Origin: Rikenellaceae bacterium
GTDB lineage: Bacteria; Bacteroidota; Bacteroidia; Bacteroidales; UBA932
DNA: 59,370 bases
Assembly: GCA_900769885.1 (NCBI GenBank)
Contig: CAAGIG010000022.1
Span: 1 to 59,370, forward strand
Direction: 5' to 3'
This document shows, one piece after another, positions 9,564-16,388 of the stretch. Made by a program: the position numbers and the translations under genes. Each line of letters begins with the position of its first letter. The stretch's first letter is position 1. The notes beneath the pieces were generated by a model. That model did no database searches and had not been told where the DNA came from. It saw nothing but the letters and a program-made list of their open reading frames with translations.

Positions 9564-10634
9564 TTACACTGAAGGTGTAATATACACACGCCATACGCCT
9601 TTCTCATCCCTTTCCACATATCCCTTCTCCTGCAGATTGGCCAACATCTTCTGCAGGGCAGAACGGTTTACCCCGACCTCCTTCTGCAGATATGCAAGCG
9701 TAGCGCGATTCTCTGCCTGAAGCGCCCTCAGGATCTTATTGTAGGTCTCTGTACGGAAAACGATCCTCTGCCCGTCATACCACCAAATCTTACTGTCTCT
9801 CTCAGTCACAAACAAAACATCATTTTTGATCTCTTCCGTAAACAGACTGTTCATATACTTATAGAAAGGCCTGATATCCTTCAAAGAAGCATTCGCACCA
9901 TCAGCCGGAGCAGTACCCACCACAAGATCCGCGCGATGCAATGCCTCCAGATACTCCTTCTTCGACCTGCTGCGCACCACAACCATCGGATATCCATGAC
10001 GAGCAAGAATATAATTAACCATCATACGTGCAATACGACCATTGCCATCCTCAAACGGGTGGATACGGATATACCTGTAATGGAACATAATCGCAAGCTC
10101 AGCCGGAGTAAGAACACCCTCCTGCTCAGCCTGATTGTACCAATCCACAAGACCAGCCATAAGTGCTGGCGTCTCCTCCGGAGAAGCATATTCAAAACGA
10201 TCCCCATAACGCGTGATCACACTGTTCGGACGAGTCTTGTACTGACCTGCATGAACCACATAACTCGTTTGCACACCTCCCGGAAGACTACGATACACAG
10301 TATAATCCTCACGCAGCAAAGTACGATGCAAAGTCCTGATGAAGTTCTGAGTAAGAGGAATATCCTTCACCCCAGACTCCTCCTCCATCATCTTCAGCGC
10401 TACATTACTCGCAGTCATATCCTGCACATCCTTCAATTCCGCCTCTCCAATCACCTTACCGAAAAGAAGCAGAATCTCCGTCTGACCATACGTCAAAGTA
10501 TTTCCCTCAAGATGATTACTATTATAGTTAAAATCCACAGTAAACCTCCTTCTGAGACGATTGCGATCCTCCTCAGACAAAGGCAGCAACCTCTGCCACT
10601 CATCCAATACCGCCTGTAATTTCTTCTCTTCCAT
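9564..10634 (-). CDS. Fic family protein with C-terminal winged helix
   Basis: This is a 356-residue Fic protein. The active-site motif HPFEDGNGR is at residues 192-200; the His catalyses transfer of AMP (or another phosphate-containing group) from a nucleotide to a protein hydroxyl. An N-terminal inhibitory helix motif, SNHLEG (S39, E43, G44), fits (S/T)xxxE(G/N), so this is a class II, self-restrained enzyme. The last 60 residues (RATLAYLQKEVGVNRSALQKM...) form a winged-helix DNA-binding domain, a common Bacteroidetes layout suggesting autoregulation. The target is unknown. It stands alone on the minus strand in an accessory region, with a promoter and inverted repeats directly upstream. 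Confidence 0.93.
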   Translation of the reverse strand: MEEKKLQAVLDEWQRLLPLSEEDRNRLRRRFTVDFNYNSNHLEGNTLTYGQTEILLLFGKVIGEAELKDVQDMTASNVALKMMEEESGVKDIPLTQNFIRTLHRTLLREDYTVYRSLPGGVQTSYVVHAGQYKTRPNSVITRYGDRFEYASPEETPALMAGLVDWYNQAEQEGVLTPAELAIMFHYRYIRIHPFEDGNGRIARMMVNYILARHGYPMVVVRSRSKKEYLEALHRADLVVGTAPADGANASLKDIRPFYKYMNSLFTEEIKNDVLFVTERDSKIWWYDGQRIVFRTETYNKILRALQAENRATLAYLQKEVGVNRSALQKMLANLQEKGYVERDEKGVWRVYITPSV

Positions 10635-10656
10635 AATTCTTGTACTACCTAATTAT

Positions 10657-10687
10657 GTGGTACACTTACCACTGTTTTCGGTGGTAA
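10657..10687 (-). promoter_or_regulatory. Inverted GTGGTA repeats at the fic transcription start, probable operator
   Basis: Three alternating half-sites are seen: GTGGTA (10657-10662), TTACCAC (10666-10672) and GTGGTAA (10681-10687). The outer pair forms TTACCAC-8 nt-GTGGTAA. They cover the predicted start point of the fic promoter, where a repressor would block transcription. The winged helix of the Fic protein itself is the obvious candidate binder, which is inference. Confidence 0.5.
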
Positions 10688-10715
10688 AGATACAAAAGTG
10701 ATGCGAATTGCCAAA
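10685..10715 (-). promoter_or_regulatory. fic promoter
   Basis: On the minus strand, TTTG (10715-10712) is followed after 19 bp by TATCTTTA (10692-10685), seven of eight matches to the Bacteroides TAnnTTTG element. The predicted start is near 10679, giving a leader of about 45 nt that contains the inverted repeats. Confidence 0.6.
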
Positions 10716-10892
10716 GAATATATGCCCCTTGCTGACATAAAAGTCTCGATTTCGCCAAAAATCTGTAAAAAACTCCTTTGTTAAACTTTGGGAAAAGACC
10801 GGAAATGAGGATTTTTCAATGACTATTGATCTTCAACATATTACGAGGTGAGAATTTTGTGCATTTTCATACTCTGCAAAACTTTTATATAC

Positions 10893-10900
10893 TATCTTTG
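10893..10900 (+). promoter_or_regulatory. -7 element upstream of the retropepsin-like gene
   Basis: TATCTTTG is an exact TAnnTTTG match with a poor -33 region. The leader to the chosen ATG (11020) would be about 113 nt. It includes an AAGGAGG run at 10947-10953 that precedes an alternative GTG start at 10966. Confidence 0.4.
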
Positions 10901-11019
10901 TGAGTGAAGATAATCGCTGTTACCCTTATGAAGAACAAGGCCTTCTAAGGAGGGTGATAGTGTAGGTGAAAAGACTTGGAAATAAACATATAAATCGGGA
11001 TTTGCCAGTATATGCTGAT

Positions 11020-11913
11020 ATGAAACACTTATTCTCAACTTTCTTTATTCTGCTTCTGGGTGCTCTCCTCCACGCTCAGGAACACAATTTTGAGTTTATT
11101 TCCAATCACATCTATCTGAATGCGGAGGTGAACGGGAAGCCCGCACGGCTGGTTTTCGATACGGGTTCCGCCGATGTGTATTTGGATAGCACATGGCTTT
11201 CTGAAAGTGGAATCAAGTATGCACAGATGGGAAACGTCCTCGTGCGAGGAGCAGGAAATGAGGCTAAGAAAACAAAGCTTATATTCTCCGGAGTTAATAT
11301 TTCGATGAATGGAAAGGAATACTCTCCCATGATGGTTCCTATCATTGATTTGCGTGTCATTCTTGGTGATAAGGCCGATGGAATCTTCGGCCTTAAAGAC
11401 TTGAAGGGGAAAGTGATTACTATCGACTACAAAAATAGTAAATTAACACTGTCGGATAAGCTTACGACTGACCAAGCAGAAGGCTTTACACGCATTCCGA
11501 TAGAGACTGACACGAATCATCCGGGGCGAATCCTATTTGCCATTGAGGTTACAGTTACTCCGGGTAAGGTTATTTCCGGTAAAGCGTTGCTGGATATTGG
11601 CTCAGGCCAGGGCCTCCATTTTACCAGCAAGGCCGCTGCCAAATATGAATTGGACAAGATTCAGGAGAAAGTTTATTTTCACCATGAGCATGGCGGTGTC
11701 GGCGGAGAATCAGCCGGTTACGAGTTTGGTATCGATAAAGTTACGACGGGCAATCTCCTGCTGTTCCAAGGTAAAGCCCTATATAGCACAGACCATTCAG
11801 GTGCGATGGCAAGTGATGAGTATATTGCTGTCATAGGAAATGAAATATGGCAGCATTTTACCGTCATTATTGACTTAAGCAAGTCTATGTTATTCTTGAA
11901 GGAGAACCTGTAA
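11020..11913 (+). CDS. Retropepsin-like aspartic protease family protein, secreted
   Basis: The protein has 297 residues from the ATG at 11020, which begins a clean signal peptide (MKHLFSTFFILLLGALLHAQ). An in-frame GTG at 10966 would add 18 polar residues before it and looks less likely, although an AAGGAGG run lies upstream of it. An aspartic-protease active-site motif, VFDTGSADVYLD, has DTG at 47-49. A second half carries LLDIGSGQG, with DIG at 192-194, as in two-domain retropepsin-like proteins of Bacteroidetes. It is probably periplasmic. The substrate is unknown. It is flanked by the Fic gene and a DUF6624-like lipoprotein in a region of unrelated single genes. Confidence 0.75.
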   Translation: MKHLFSTFFILLLGALLHAQEHNFEFISNHIYLNAEVNGKPARLVFDTGSADVYLDSTWLSESGIKYAQMGNVLVRGAGNEAKKTKLIFSGVNISMNGKEYSPMMVPIIDLRVILGDKADGIFGLKDLKGKVITIDYKNSKLTLSDKLTTDQAEGFTRIPIETDTNHPGRILFAIEVTVTPGKVISGKALLDIGSGQGLHFTSKAAAKYELDKIQEKVYFHHEHGGVGGESAGYEFGIDKVTTGNLLLFQGKALYSTDHSGAMASDEYIAVIGNEIWQHFTVIIDLSKSMLFLKENL

Positions 11914-11936
11914 ATTCCAATTTATCTGCGAGATAC

Positions 11937-11960
11937 AAGCCTGGCATTCGTGCTGGGCTT
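11937..11960 (+). terminator. Hairpin after the retropepsin-like gene, possible terminator
   Basis: AAGCC (11937-11941) pairs with GGCTT (11956-11960) and GCA pairs with TGC around a TTCG loop, with a TG/TG internal loop. No clear T-tract follows, so termination is uncertain. The rest of 11961-12070 shows nothing recognisable. Confidence 0.35.
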
Positions 11961-12071
11961 CGTTGTATATATAAAGCGCACTTGCCCTCTGCGCCTTTCT
12001 ACGAAAGCCACAGAAGGCAACCATCCATTCCTCTCGGCTTGCACTTAAATTAACATAATATCCTCAATATC

Positions 12072-12102
12072 TTGCAATTTCAATCAGAATCTCATATCTT
12101 TA
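12072..12102 (+). promoter_or_regulatory. Promoter of the DUF6624-like lipoprotein gene
   Basis: TTG (12072-12074) is followed after 20 bp by TATCTTTA (12095-12102), seven of eight matches to TAnnTTTG. The leader to the ATG at 12130 would be about 20 nt. Confidence 0.5.
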
Positions 12103-12129
12103 AACGCATAAATCGCAATTAACGTTACA

Positions 12130-12759
12130 ATGCATAAATATAGTCGAGTTCTTCTTTTTTTCATCGTAATCGCGTTATCCAGCTGCAATCAGTATAATCG
12201 CATCTTAGAAGAGGTGTACGATAACGACCAGGCAGCACGTGAGTGGACCAAAGGAATGTCTTCACTGACGGCCGACGAGATTGAGGCGTATGCAACTGAG
12301 ATGGAACGAGTTGATTCTTTGAACCAAGCAATTGTGTTCGAAATTCTGGACAAAGATGGTTGGCCTTCCAACCTGTCCAACAAAGCAAATCAGGCCATAT
12401 GGATTGTTATTGATCACTCCAATCTTGCCTTTCAGAGAAAGTATCTCTATCTTGTAAAGGAAAAAGCCGAAGAGTGTATCCTAGAAAAAGCTGACTATGC
12501 GATACTTAATGACAGAGTGCTGATGGGAGAGGGTAAGCCTCAGATTTATGGTTCACAAATTAAGATGAATGCAACGATTGTGGATGAAGAAATTGCCATG
12601 CAATTCTTCCTCTGGCCAGTAGAGAATCCTATCGTTCTTGACAGTCTGAGAAACACTATGGGATTATCTCCTATCAAAGAATATCTACAGAACAGCAGCG
12701 AGTCAATAGGACAGGAAATAGTCTGGGACGAAAAAATAACTATAGCAGACTTTAAATAG
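12130..12759 (+). CDS. Lipoprotein resembling the DUF6624 family
   Basis: This 209-residue protein has a lipoprotein signal peptide ending in IALSSC (Cys19), so it is probably membrane anchored. The mature part contains DKDGWPS, then a conserved-looking helical stretch (AIWIVIDHSN), and finally ILNDRVLMGEGKPQIYGSQI. This GxPQxYG-type block and the GWP block are what I associate with DUF6624. No catalytic function is known to me. It has its own promoter, stands alone, and is followed by a gap (12760-12925) with no gene. Confidence 0.65.
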   Translation: MHKYSRVLLFFIVIALSSCNQYNRILEEVYDNDQAAREWTKGMSSLTADEIEAYATEMERVDSLNQAIVFEILDKDGWPSNLSNKANQAIWIVIDHSNLAFQRKYLYLVKEKAEECILEKADYAILNDRVLMGEGKPQIYGSQIKMNATIVDEEIAMQFFLWPVENPIVLDSLRNTMGLSPIKEYLQNSSESIGQEIVWDEKITIADFK

Positions 12760-12925
12760 AAGCCAATTTATCTAACAACTATAATCCTCGGCATTCGTTC
12801 TTCTTCTCTTTTAAAAGAATGCATTTTGGGTAATGCGGCCAACCAAGTCCTTCGTTCTGAGAACGATGATGATGTAAATCTCTAAAATGTTTGCTACCTG
12901 TCATTCATCGGTAAACGAGCCATCT

Positions 12926-13447
12926 TTATCTTATCTTGGCCTTTAGTCGTGATACTCTGTTGTAGATAATGCTTTTATCCTTCCTTAGGAGAACAGAGAT
13001 CATAGTCGGAGTGAAGCCGGCTTGCAGATAGCAGAACAACTTGATATCTTCCTCTTTTAATTTAGGATGCGAGGCTCGTAGTTTTGATACGACATCGTCT
13101 TGAGTTTGGTTTAGCCATTGCTCCAATTCTTTTTGAACTTTTGAGTCATTTCTCAGCTCATTGATGATTTCTCTGACCTCCTGAATAATCTTTTTTTGAA
13201 ATTTCTCTGAGTTCTCATAGATATAGAATTGCTCACAAAGTCTTTCGAGAATTTTGAAATTGCTGTAATCTGTCAGTTTGGGCTTCTTTTCATTATTTTC
13301 CTGGATATTCCTCTTGCTGTTACAGAAGTCGCGGAAGTCACTGATGAACTCTGTGATTTCCATTGCAGAAATTTCTTTGAATAATCCAATGCGAAGATCT
13401 CCGAATAATTTAATGTTAAATAGTCTTAGTCGTAAAAATTTGTCCAT
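12926..13447 (-). CDS. LuxR-like C-terminal part of a TPR-type regulator, N-terminally short
   Basis: This is a 173-residue protein. The C-terminal 55 residues (LRASHPKLKEEDIKLFCYLQAGF...SIIYNRVSRLKAKIR) match the helix-turn-helix-like end of large Bacteroidales TPR lipoprotein regulators. The preceding part (SNFKILERLCEQFYIYENSEK...) matches the helical linker that normally follows their membrane segment. The signal peptide, TPR repeats and membrane helix are missing, and an in-frame TAA lies 12 bp before the ATG. It is therefore either a truncated remnant or a soluble stand-alone version. It cannot be the other half of the remnant at 9311-9556, because the order on the strand is wrong. Confidence 0.55.
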   Translation of the reverse strand: MDKFLRLRLFNIKLFGDLRIGLFKEISAMEITEFISDFRDFCNSKRNIQENNEKKPKLTDYSNFKILERLCEQFYIYENSEKFQKKIIQEVREIINELRNDSKVQKELEQWLNQTQDDVVSKLRASHPKLKEEDIKLFCYLQAGFTPTMISVLLRKDKSIIYNRVSRLKAKIR

Positions 13448-13628
13448 AGCGTGTGATTTTTATTAGACAAAATTATAGAACTACTTGTGAAATATTGCTC
13501 TCATTTATCTGGAATAATCTATCAGGTCTTAATTCTATCTTGTTGATAAATAGTTATATATGGGTGTGTCTTGTCGTTTTATTCTATCAAAATACGCGAA
13601 GTCTCTATGATTGCTCCTGTATGATATG

Positions 13629-13660
13629 TAAAAGTACAAATTTCAACTACGTGTTGCAAA
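13629..13660 (-). promoter_or_regulatory. Candidate promoter for the regulator fragment
   Basis: On the minus strand, TTTG (13660-13657) is followed after 20 bp by TACTTTTA (13636-13629), seven of eight matches to TAnnTTTG. The leader to the ATG at 13447 would be about 175 nt, unusually long. I see no other gene in 13448-13700. Confidence 0.4.
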
Positions 13661-13700
13661 TCTGCAGATAGAGTAACAGGGATAAATTATTATAATACGA

Positions 13701-13733
13701 AAACAGCCTGCAGATTTATTCCGCAGGCTGTTT
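13701..13733 (-). terminator. Intrinsic terminator next to the duplicated cydB end
   Basis: A perfect 11-bp stem (AAACAGCCTGC, 13701-13711, with GCAGGCTGTTT, 13723-13733) encloses an 11-nt loop. It lies 21 bp downstream, in the cydB sense, of the stop codon in the displaced cydB 3' copy. It may therefore be the original cydB terminator, and could also serve the other strand. Confidence 0.75.
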
Positions 13734-13751
13734 CTGTGTAAGCCATGTTGT

Positions 13752-13875
13752 TTTTTATCTGAGTTTTCTCCAAGCCCAAACGATGTAAGCGATTACGAAT
13801 GGGATGGCAAGTGAGACTATTGCCATTACTTTCAGGGTAAACAGGCTCGATGAGGCATTGTAAAGAGTCAATGAA
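13752..13875 (-). pseudogene. Displaced duplicate of the cydB 3' end (repeat copy A)
   Basis: These 124 bp are identical at 122 positions to 15283-15406, the true end of cydB. The two differences are G for A in GTGAGACT and in ACAGGCTC. The copy encodes the last 40 CydB residues and the TAA (13755-13757) but nothing upstream of them. It marks the far boundary of the toxin-antitoxin island and may be the resident cydB end displaced by the insertion. Confidence 0.9.
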
Positions 13876-13946
13876 AGTTCTTGCCTCTGTAGATGCAGTA
13901 TGCTTTGCTGAGGTGATTGAGTGTGAGCAGGTATTTTGAAAAATCC

Positions 13947-13978
13947 TTTCTAATTTAGAAAATTTTGCACTATCTTTG
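13947..13978 (+). promoter_or_regulatory. Promoter of the toxin-antitoxin operon
   Basis: TTTC (13947-13950) is followed after 20 bp by an exact TATCTTTG (13971-13978). The predicted start point is near 13984, inside the palindrome that follows. Confidence 0.6.
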
Positions 13979-13995
13979 TTAACAAATTTGTTGAC
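13978..13995 (+). promoter_or_regulatory. Palindromic operator of the toxin-antitoxin operon
   Basis: GTTAACAAATTTGTTGAC is an 18-bp palindrome with one mismatched pair; its core AACAAATTTGTT is perfect. It overlaps the last base of the -7 element and the predicted start point, and lies 11 bp before the ATG. The XRE-type protein encoded next is the likely binder. Confidence 0.55.
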
Positions 13996-14006
13996 AAATA
14001 ATTATT

Positions 14007-14588
14007 ATGAACTGTAATGTTGGACGATATATAAGTGAATTGGTGGCTCGTTCGGGACACTCTCAGGCCGAAGTGGCTCGCGAGATAAATGTTTCGCGCC
14101 AATTGCTCAGTTATGTTATTTGTGGCAAGCGTGATATGTCGTTGCAACTCGCTATGAAATTGGAGTCGTACTTCTCTTTATCTGATGGCGAACTTATGAA
14201 GATGCAGGCTCAACAAGCCGTTCAACAGCGTAAGCTGGAGATCCGTAACCACTTATGTGAGGTGCTGGTGTCAAAGAATGCCTTTTGGTCATACGATGTG
14301 AGCTCGTACGATGCAATCCCGGATGAGGAACTAATGGAGAAGTGTTTTACTCAATTGGATATGGAGGATATTGCCCTGATGTTTGAGCTCTATCCTCGCA
14401 AACGTATCCGACAGGTGTGGCGTGAGCGTATGGCCATCCAGGGTGGGTATATGCAAATGCTCAACATAATGATTGCGATGTACTATTTTGGAATAAAGGA
14501 TCCCGAAAAATATCTTGCAAAGGTTGAACGACAACACATCAACAAAATATTAAAAGAATCGTTATATGCGTCAAGGATTAACAACTAA
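14007..14588 (+). CDS. XRE-family HTH antitoxin with C-terminal DUF6922-like domain
   Basis: This 193-residue protein has an N-terminal helix-turn-helix (about residues 8-60, with HSQAEVAREINVSRQLLSYV as the DNA-reading part). A helical C-terminal domain follows (AFWSYDVSSYDAIPDEELME...DIALMFELYPRKRIRQVW...NIMIAMYYFGI). That C-terminal pattern resembles DUF6922 proteins, which often precede AbiEii-type nucleotidyltransferases in Bacteroidetes. Its gene overlaps the downstream gene by 23 bp, typical for an antitoxin-toxin pair. Expected roles are binding the operator at 13978-13995 and restraining the toxin; both are inferred from family and context. Confidence 0.75.
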   Translation: MNCNVGRYISELVARSGHSQAEVAREINVSRQLLSYVICGKRDMSLQLAMKLESYFSLSDGELMKMQAQQAVQQRKLEIRNHLCEVLVSKNAFWSYDVSSYDAIPDEELMEKCFTQLDMEDIALMFELYPRKRIRQVWRERMAIQGGYMQMLNIMIAMYYFGIKDPEKYLAKVERQHINKILKESLYASRINN

Positions 14589-15210
14589 CATTGAAGCTAT
14601 CATTGAGCAGGTTGGTCTGTTGGAGTGTATCAAGCCTTATATCTTATGTGGTGGTACAGCTCTTGCTATACAGATTGGTCATCGCAAAAGTGAGGACCTG
14701 GACTTTATGATGTGGCGAAAATCCAAAACAGAGAAGCCAGAAGTTAATTGGAATGCTATCGAAAGGGAGCTCAAAGAGAAGATTGGTGAGATTGAAAACT
14801 TTAATATGTTAGGTTTTGACCAGGTTGAGTTTGTTGTTAAAGGTGTTAAATTCTCGTTCTTTGTTAGTGACAATCTCTCCCCCGTTACAGCACCTATTGA
14901 CTATATTGGTAATATCCGTTTGGCTGACATTGAGTCTATTATGGCAATGAAAATAGAAGTGATGTTGCGCAGAATGAAGTTCCGTGACTACTACGACATC
15001 TACTGTATTTTGCAGGAGGGGTATTCTATACATAAAGGTATTGAAAAGGCTCTTAAACTATCACGCCATCGCCTCTCCTCTAAAAACATTATTGTGATGC
15101 TCCTGGGTGGCCAGTTTTTCCCTGATGATAATTTTGTAACATTAGAGCCTAAATATGATGTAACGAAGGAGCAGATCAGAGACTATATAATGCGGAAACT
15201 TAAAGAATAA
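14566..15210 (+). CDS. Nucleotidyl transferase AbiEii/AbiGii toxin family protein
   Basis: This is a 214-residue nucleotidyltransferase-like protein. The signature CGGTALAIQIGHRKSEDLDF places the GG at 29-30 and the metal-binding acidic pair at D44 and D46. A second motif, MKIEVMLRRMKFRDYYDIY, has K129, R140 and D141. Family members (AbiEii, MenA) are toxins of type IV-like systems and can add nucleotides to tRNA or block growth during phage infection. All visible catalytic residues are present, so the toxin is probably active. It is convergent with cydB, ending 75 bp before the cydB stop with a terminator between. Confidence 0.88.
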   Translation: MRQGLTTNIEAIIEQVGLLECIKPYILCGGTALAIQIGHRKSEDLDFMMWRKSKTEKPEVNWNAIERELKEKIGEIENFNMLGFDQVEFVVKGVKFSFFVSDNLSPVTAPIDYIGNIRLADIESIMAMKIEVMLRRMKFRDYYDIYCILQEGYSIHKGIEKALKLSRHRLSSKNIIVMLLGGQFFPDDNFVTLEPKYDVTKEQIRDYIMRKLKE

Positions 15211-15239
15211 TATACAACTACGACTATAAATTGAAATGA

Positions 15240-15270
15240 ACCCCGAAAGTCAGGCGTAATCTTTCGGGGT
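15240..15270 (+). terminator. Bidirectional terminator between the AbiEii toxin gene and cydB
   Basis: A 10-bp stem (ACCCCGAAAG, 15240-15249, with CTTTCGGGGT, 15261-15270) encloses an 11-nt loop, the same loop length as the terminator beyond the displaced copy. It is placed to stop both the toxin operon and cydB. Confidence 0.75.
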
Positions 15271-15282
15271 CATAAAGACTTC

Positions 15283-15406
15283 TTTTTATCTGAGTTTTCT
15301 CCAAGCCCAAACGATGTAAGCGATTACGAATGGGATGGCAAGTGAAACTATTGCCATTACTTTCAGGGTAAACAAGCTCGATGAGGCATTGTAAAGAGTC
15401 AATGAA
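15283..15406 (-). repeat. Repeat copy B: functional 3' end of cydB
   Basis: This direct repeat partner of 13752-13875 is 124 bp with 2 mismatches. It starts in a T-run 3 bp beyond the cydB stop codon and ends 40 codons into the gene, so the repeat boundaries fall within and just outside the coding end. Confidence 0.92.
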
Positions 15407-16386
15407 TCCTGGATGTCAACAGTTGAAGGGAAGAATGCGGTGTTGTTGAATCCTGCGCAAAGCAGCAATGCGAATACTGCAAGGATTGCACCTCCTCCCA
15501 CGATGTAGAAGTTTTTGGAAATTCCTTTGCCCAAGAAGTGTCTGCCAAGTCCTACAAGTACCAATACCACACCGGCAAGGAAGATAACTGCCAATGGCCA
15601 TACCTGAATCATATTGTGCAAGTATTTGTAAGGCTCAACGGCGATAACTCCGGTTGAAGGGTCAACAGCCAAACCATTTCTTAAGAAAAGCCATAGCACA
15701 AATGCCACGAATGTCAAAACAAACACAGGAGCGGTGATGAACAATCTTTTGCGGCATTTCTCTTTCAATTCTCCAATGTCCTCTTTTGTGCAAAGGTAGA
15801 GCATACCCAATGTTCGTGCTGCTGTAAATACCACTACTCCAAGGAGAAGATTGAAAGGATTTGCAAGTGCGTCCAATCCGTGCCAGCCATTTGTCCATTG
15901 CGAAATGACAGGTGCTCCGGCATCTGTAATTGCAACTTTGTCGACGGTGAAGGCTCCTCCTGAGAAGAATGTTGCTACAGCCACACCCAAAAGGAATGTT
16001 CCTACAGCACCATTGATAAAGAGATATGCTTCATAAAGTTTTGCTCCGAAGATATTTCCGGCATCATCTCTGAATTCAAATGAAACTGCTTGAATTACAA
16101 AGCAGAACAAAATGGCAAACCATAGCCAGTAAGCTCCTCCGAAACTGGTGGAGTAGAATAGGGGGAATGATGCAAAGGCTGCTCCACCGAAGGTAACCAA
16201 AGTGGTAAAAGTCATTTCCCATTTGTGACCTGCATATTTTACTACGTGGTCTTTATCTTCTTTGCTTGAAGCAACATTAAACAAAAGTCCTTGTGCCCCT
16301 TGTACAAAAAGCAAGAAAACTAAAATTGCTCCTAAAAGTGAGACTAATGCCCACCAGTAATGTTGTAAAAAATATAAAGCTTCCAT
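15286..16386 (-). CDS. cydB: Cytochrome bd ubiquinol oxidase subunit II
   Basis: This 366-residue, multi-pass inner-membrane subunit pairs with CydA to form the bd-type quinol:O2 oxidoreductase used at low oxygen. Eight or nine hydrophobic segments are visible. The N-terminal block (QGAQGLLFNVASSKEDKDHVVKY) and the FEFRDDAGN block are those of the Bacteroidetes/epsilon-type CydB. The last 40 codons lie in the 124-bp repeat described separately, so this end may be a replacement. It starts 2 bp after cydA and is clearly in the same operon. Confidence 0.96.
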   Translation of the reverse strand: MEALYFLQHYWWALVSLLGAILVFLLFVQGAQGLLFNVASSKEDKDHVVKYAGHKWEMTFTTLVTFGGAAFASFPLFYSTSFGGAYWLWFAILFCFVIQAVSFEFRDDAGNIFGAKLYEAYLFINGAVGTFLLGVAVATFFSGGAFTVDKVAITDAGAPVISQWTNGWHGLDALANPFNLLLGVVVFTAARTLGMLYLCTKEDIGELKEKCRKRLFITAPVFVLTFVAFVLWLFLRNGLAVDPSTGVIAVEPYKYLHNMIQVWPLAVIFLAGVVLVLVGLGRHFLGKGISKNFYIVGGGAILAVFALLLCAGFNNTAFFPSTVDIQDSLTLYNASSSLFTLKVMAIVSLAIPFVIAYIVWAWRKLR

Positions 16387-16388
16387 TG

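Larger units (their letters stand above)
13752..15282. mobile_element. XRE/AbiEii toxin-antitoxin island bracketed by a cydB 3' duplication
   Basis: The 1.53-kb unit runs from one cydB 3' copy to the edge of the second. Inside are a promoter with a palindromic operator, an antitoxin-like gene, an overlapping AbiEii-type gene, and a terminator facing both the island and cydB. No integrase, transposase or resolvase is present. The direct duplication of the gene end is what integration that restores the gene 3' end would leave, or a recombination of a circular cydB-end-carrying molecule. Mobility is inferred and not shown. Confidence 0.6.

Noticed and set aside
9936..10619. Open frame of 227 codons on the plus strand over the fic gene
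   Set aside because: It is antisense to a well-supported Fic protein; the translation is an Arg/His/Ile-rich shadow with no recognisable motif.
10966..11019. GTG start giving the retropepsin-like protein 18 more residues
   Set aside because: An AAGGAGG lies upstream, but the spacing is long and the added residues would sit before a clean signal peptide. Kept only as an alternative.
9181..15282. Whole accessory region considered as one integrative element or prophage
   Set aside because: No integrase, transposase, relaxase or phage structural gene was seen, and no repeat brackets the whole region. Only the 13752-15282 unit has defined ends.
15286..16386. cydB suspected to be broken by the repeat
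   Set aside because: The frame is complete at 366 codons with normal topology; the repeat copy at its end restores the full C-terminus.
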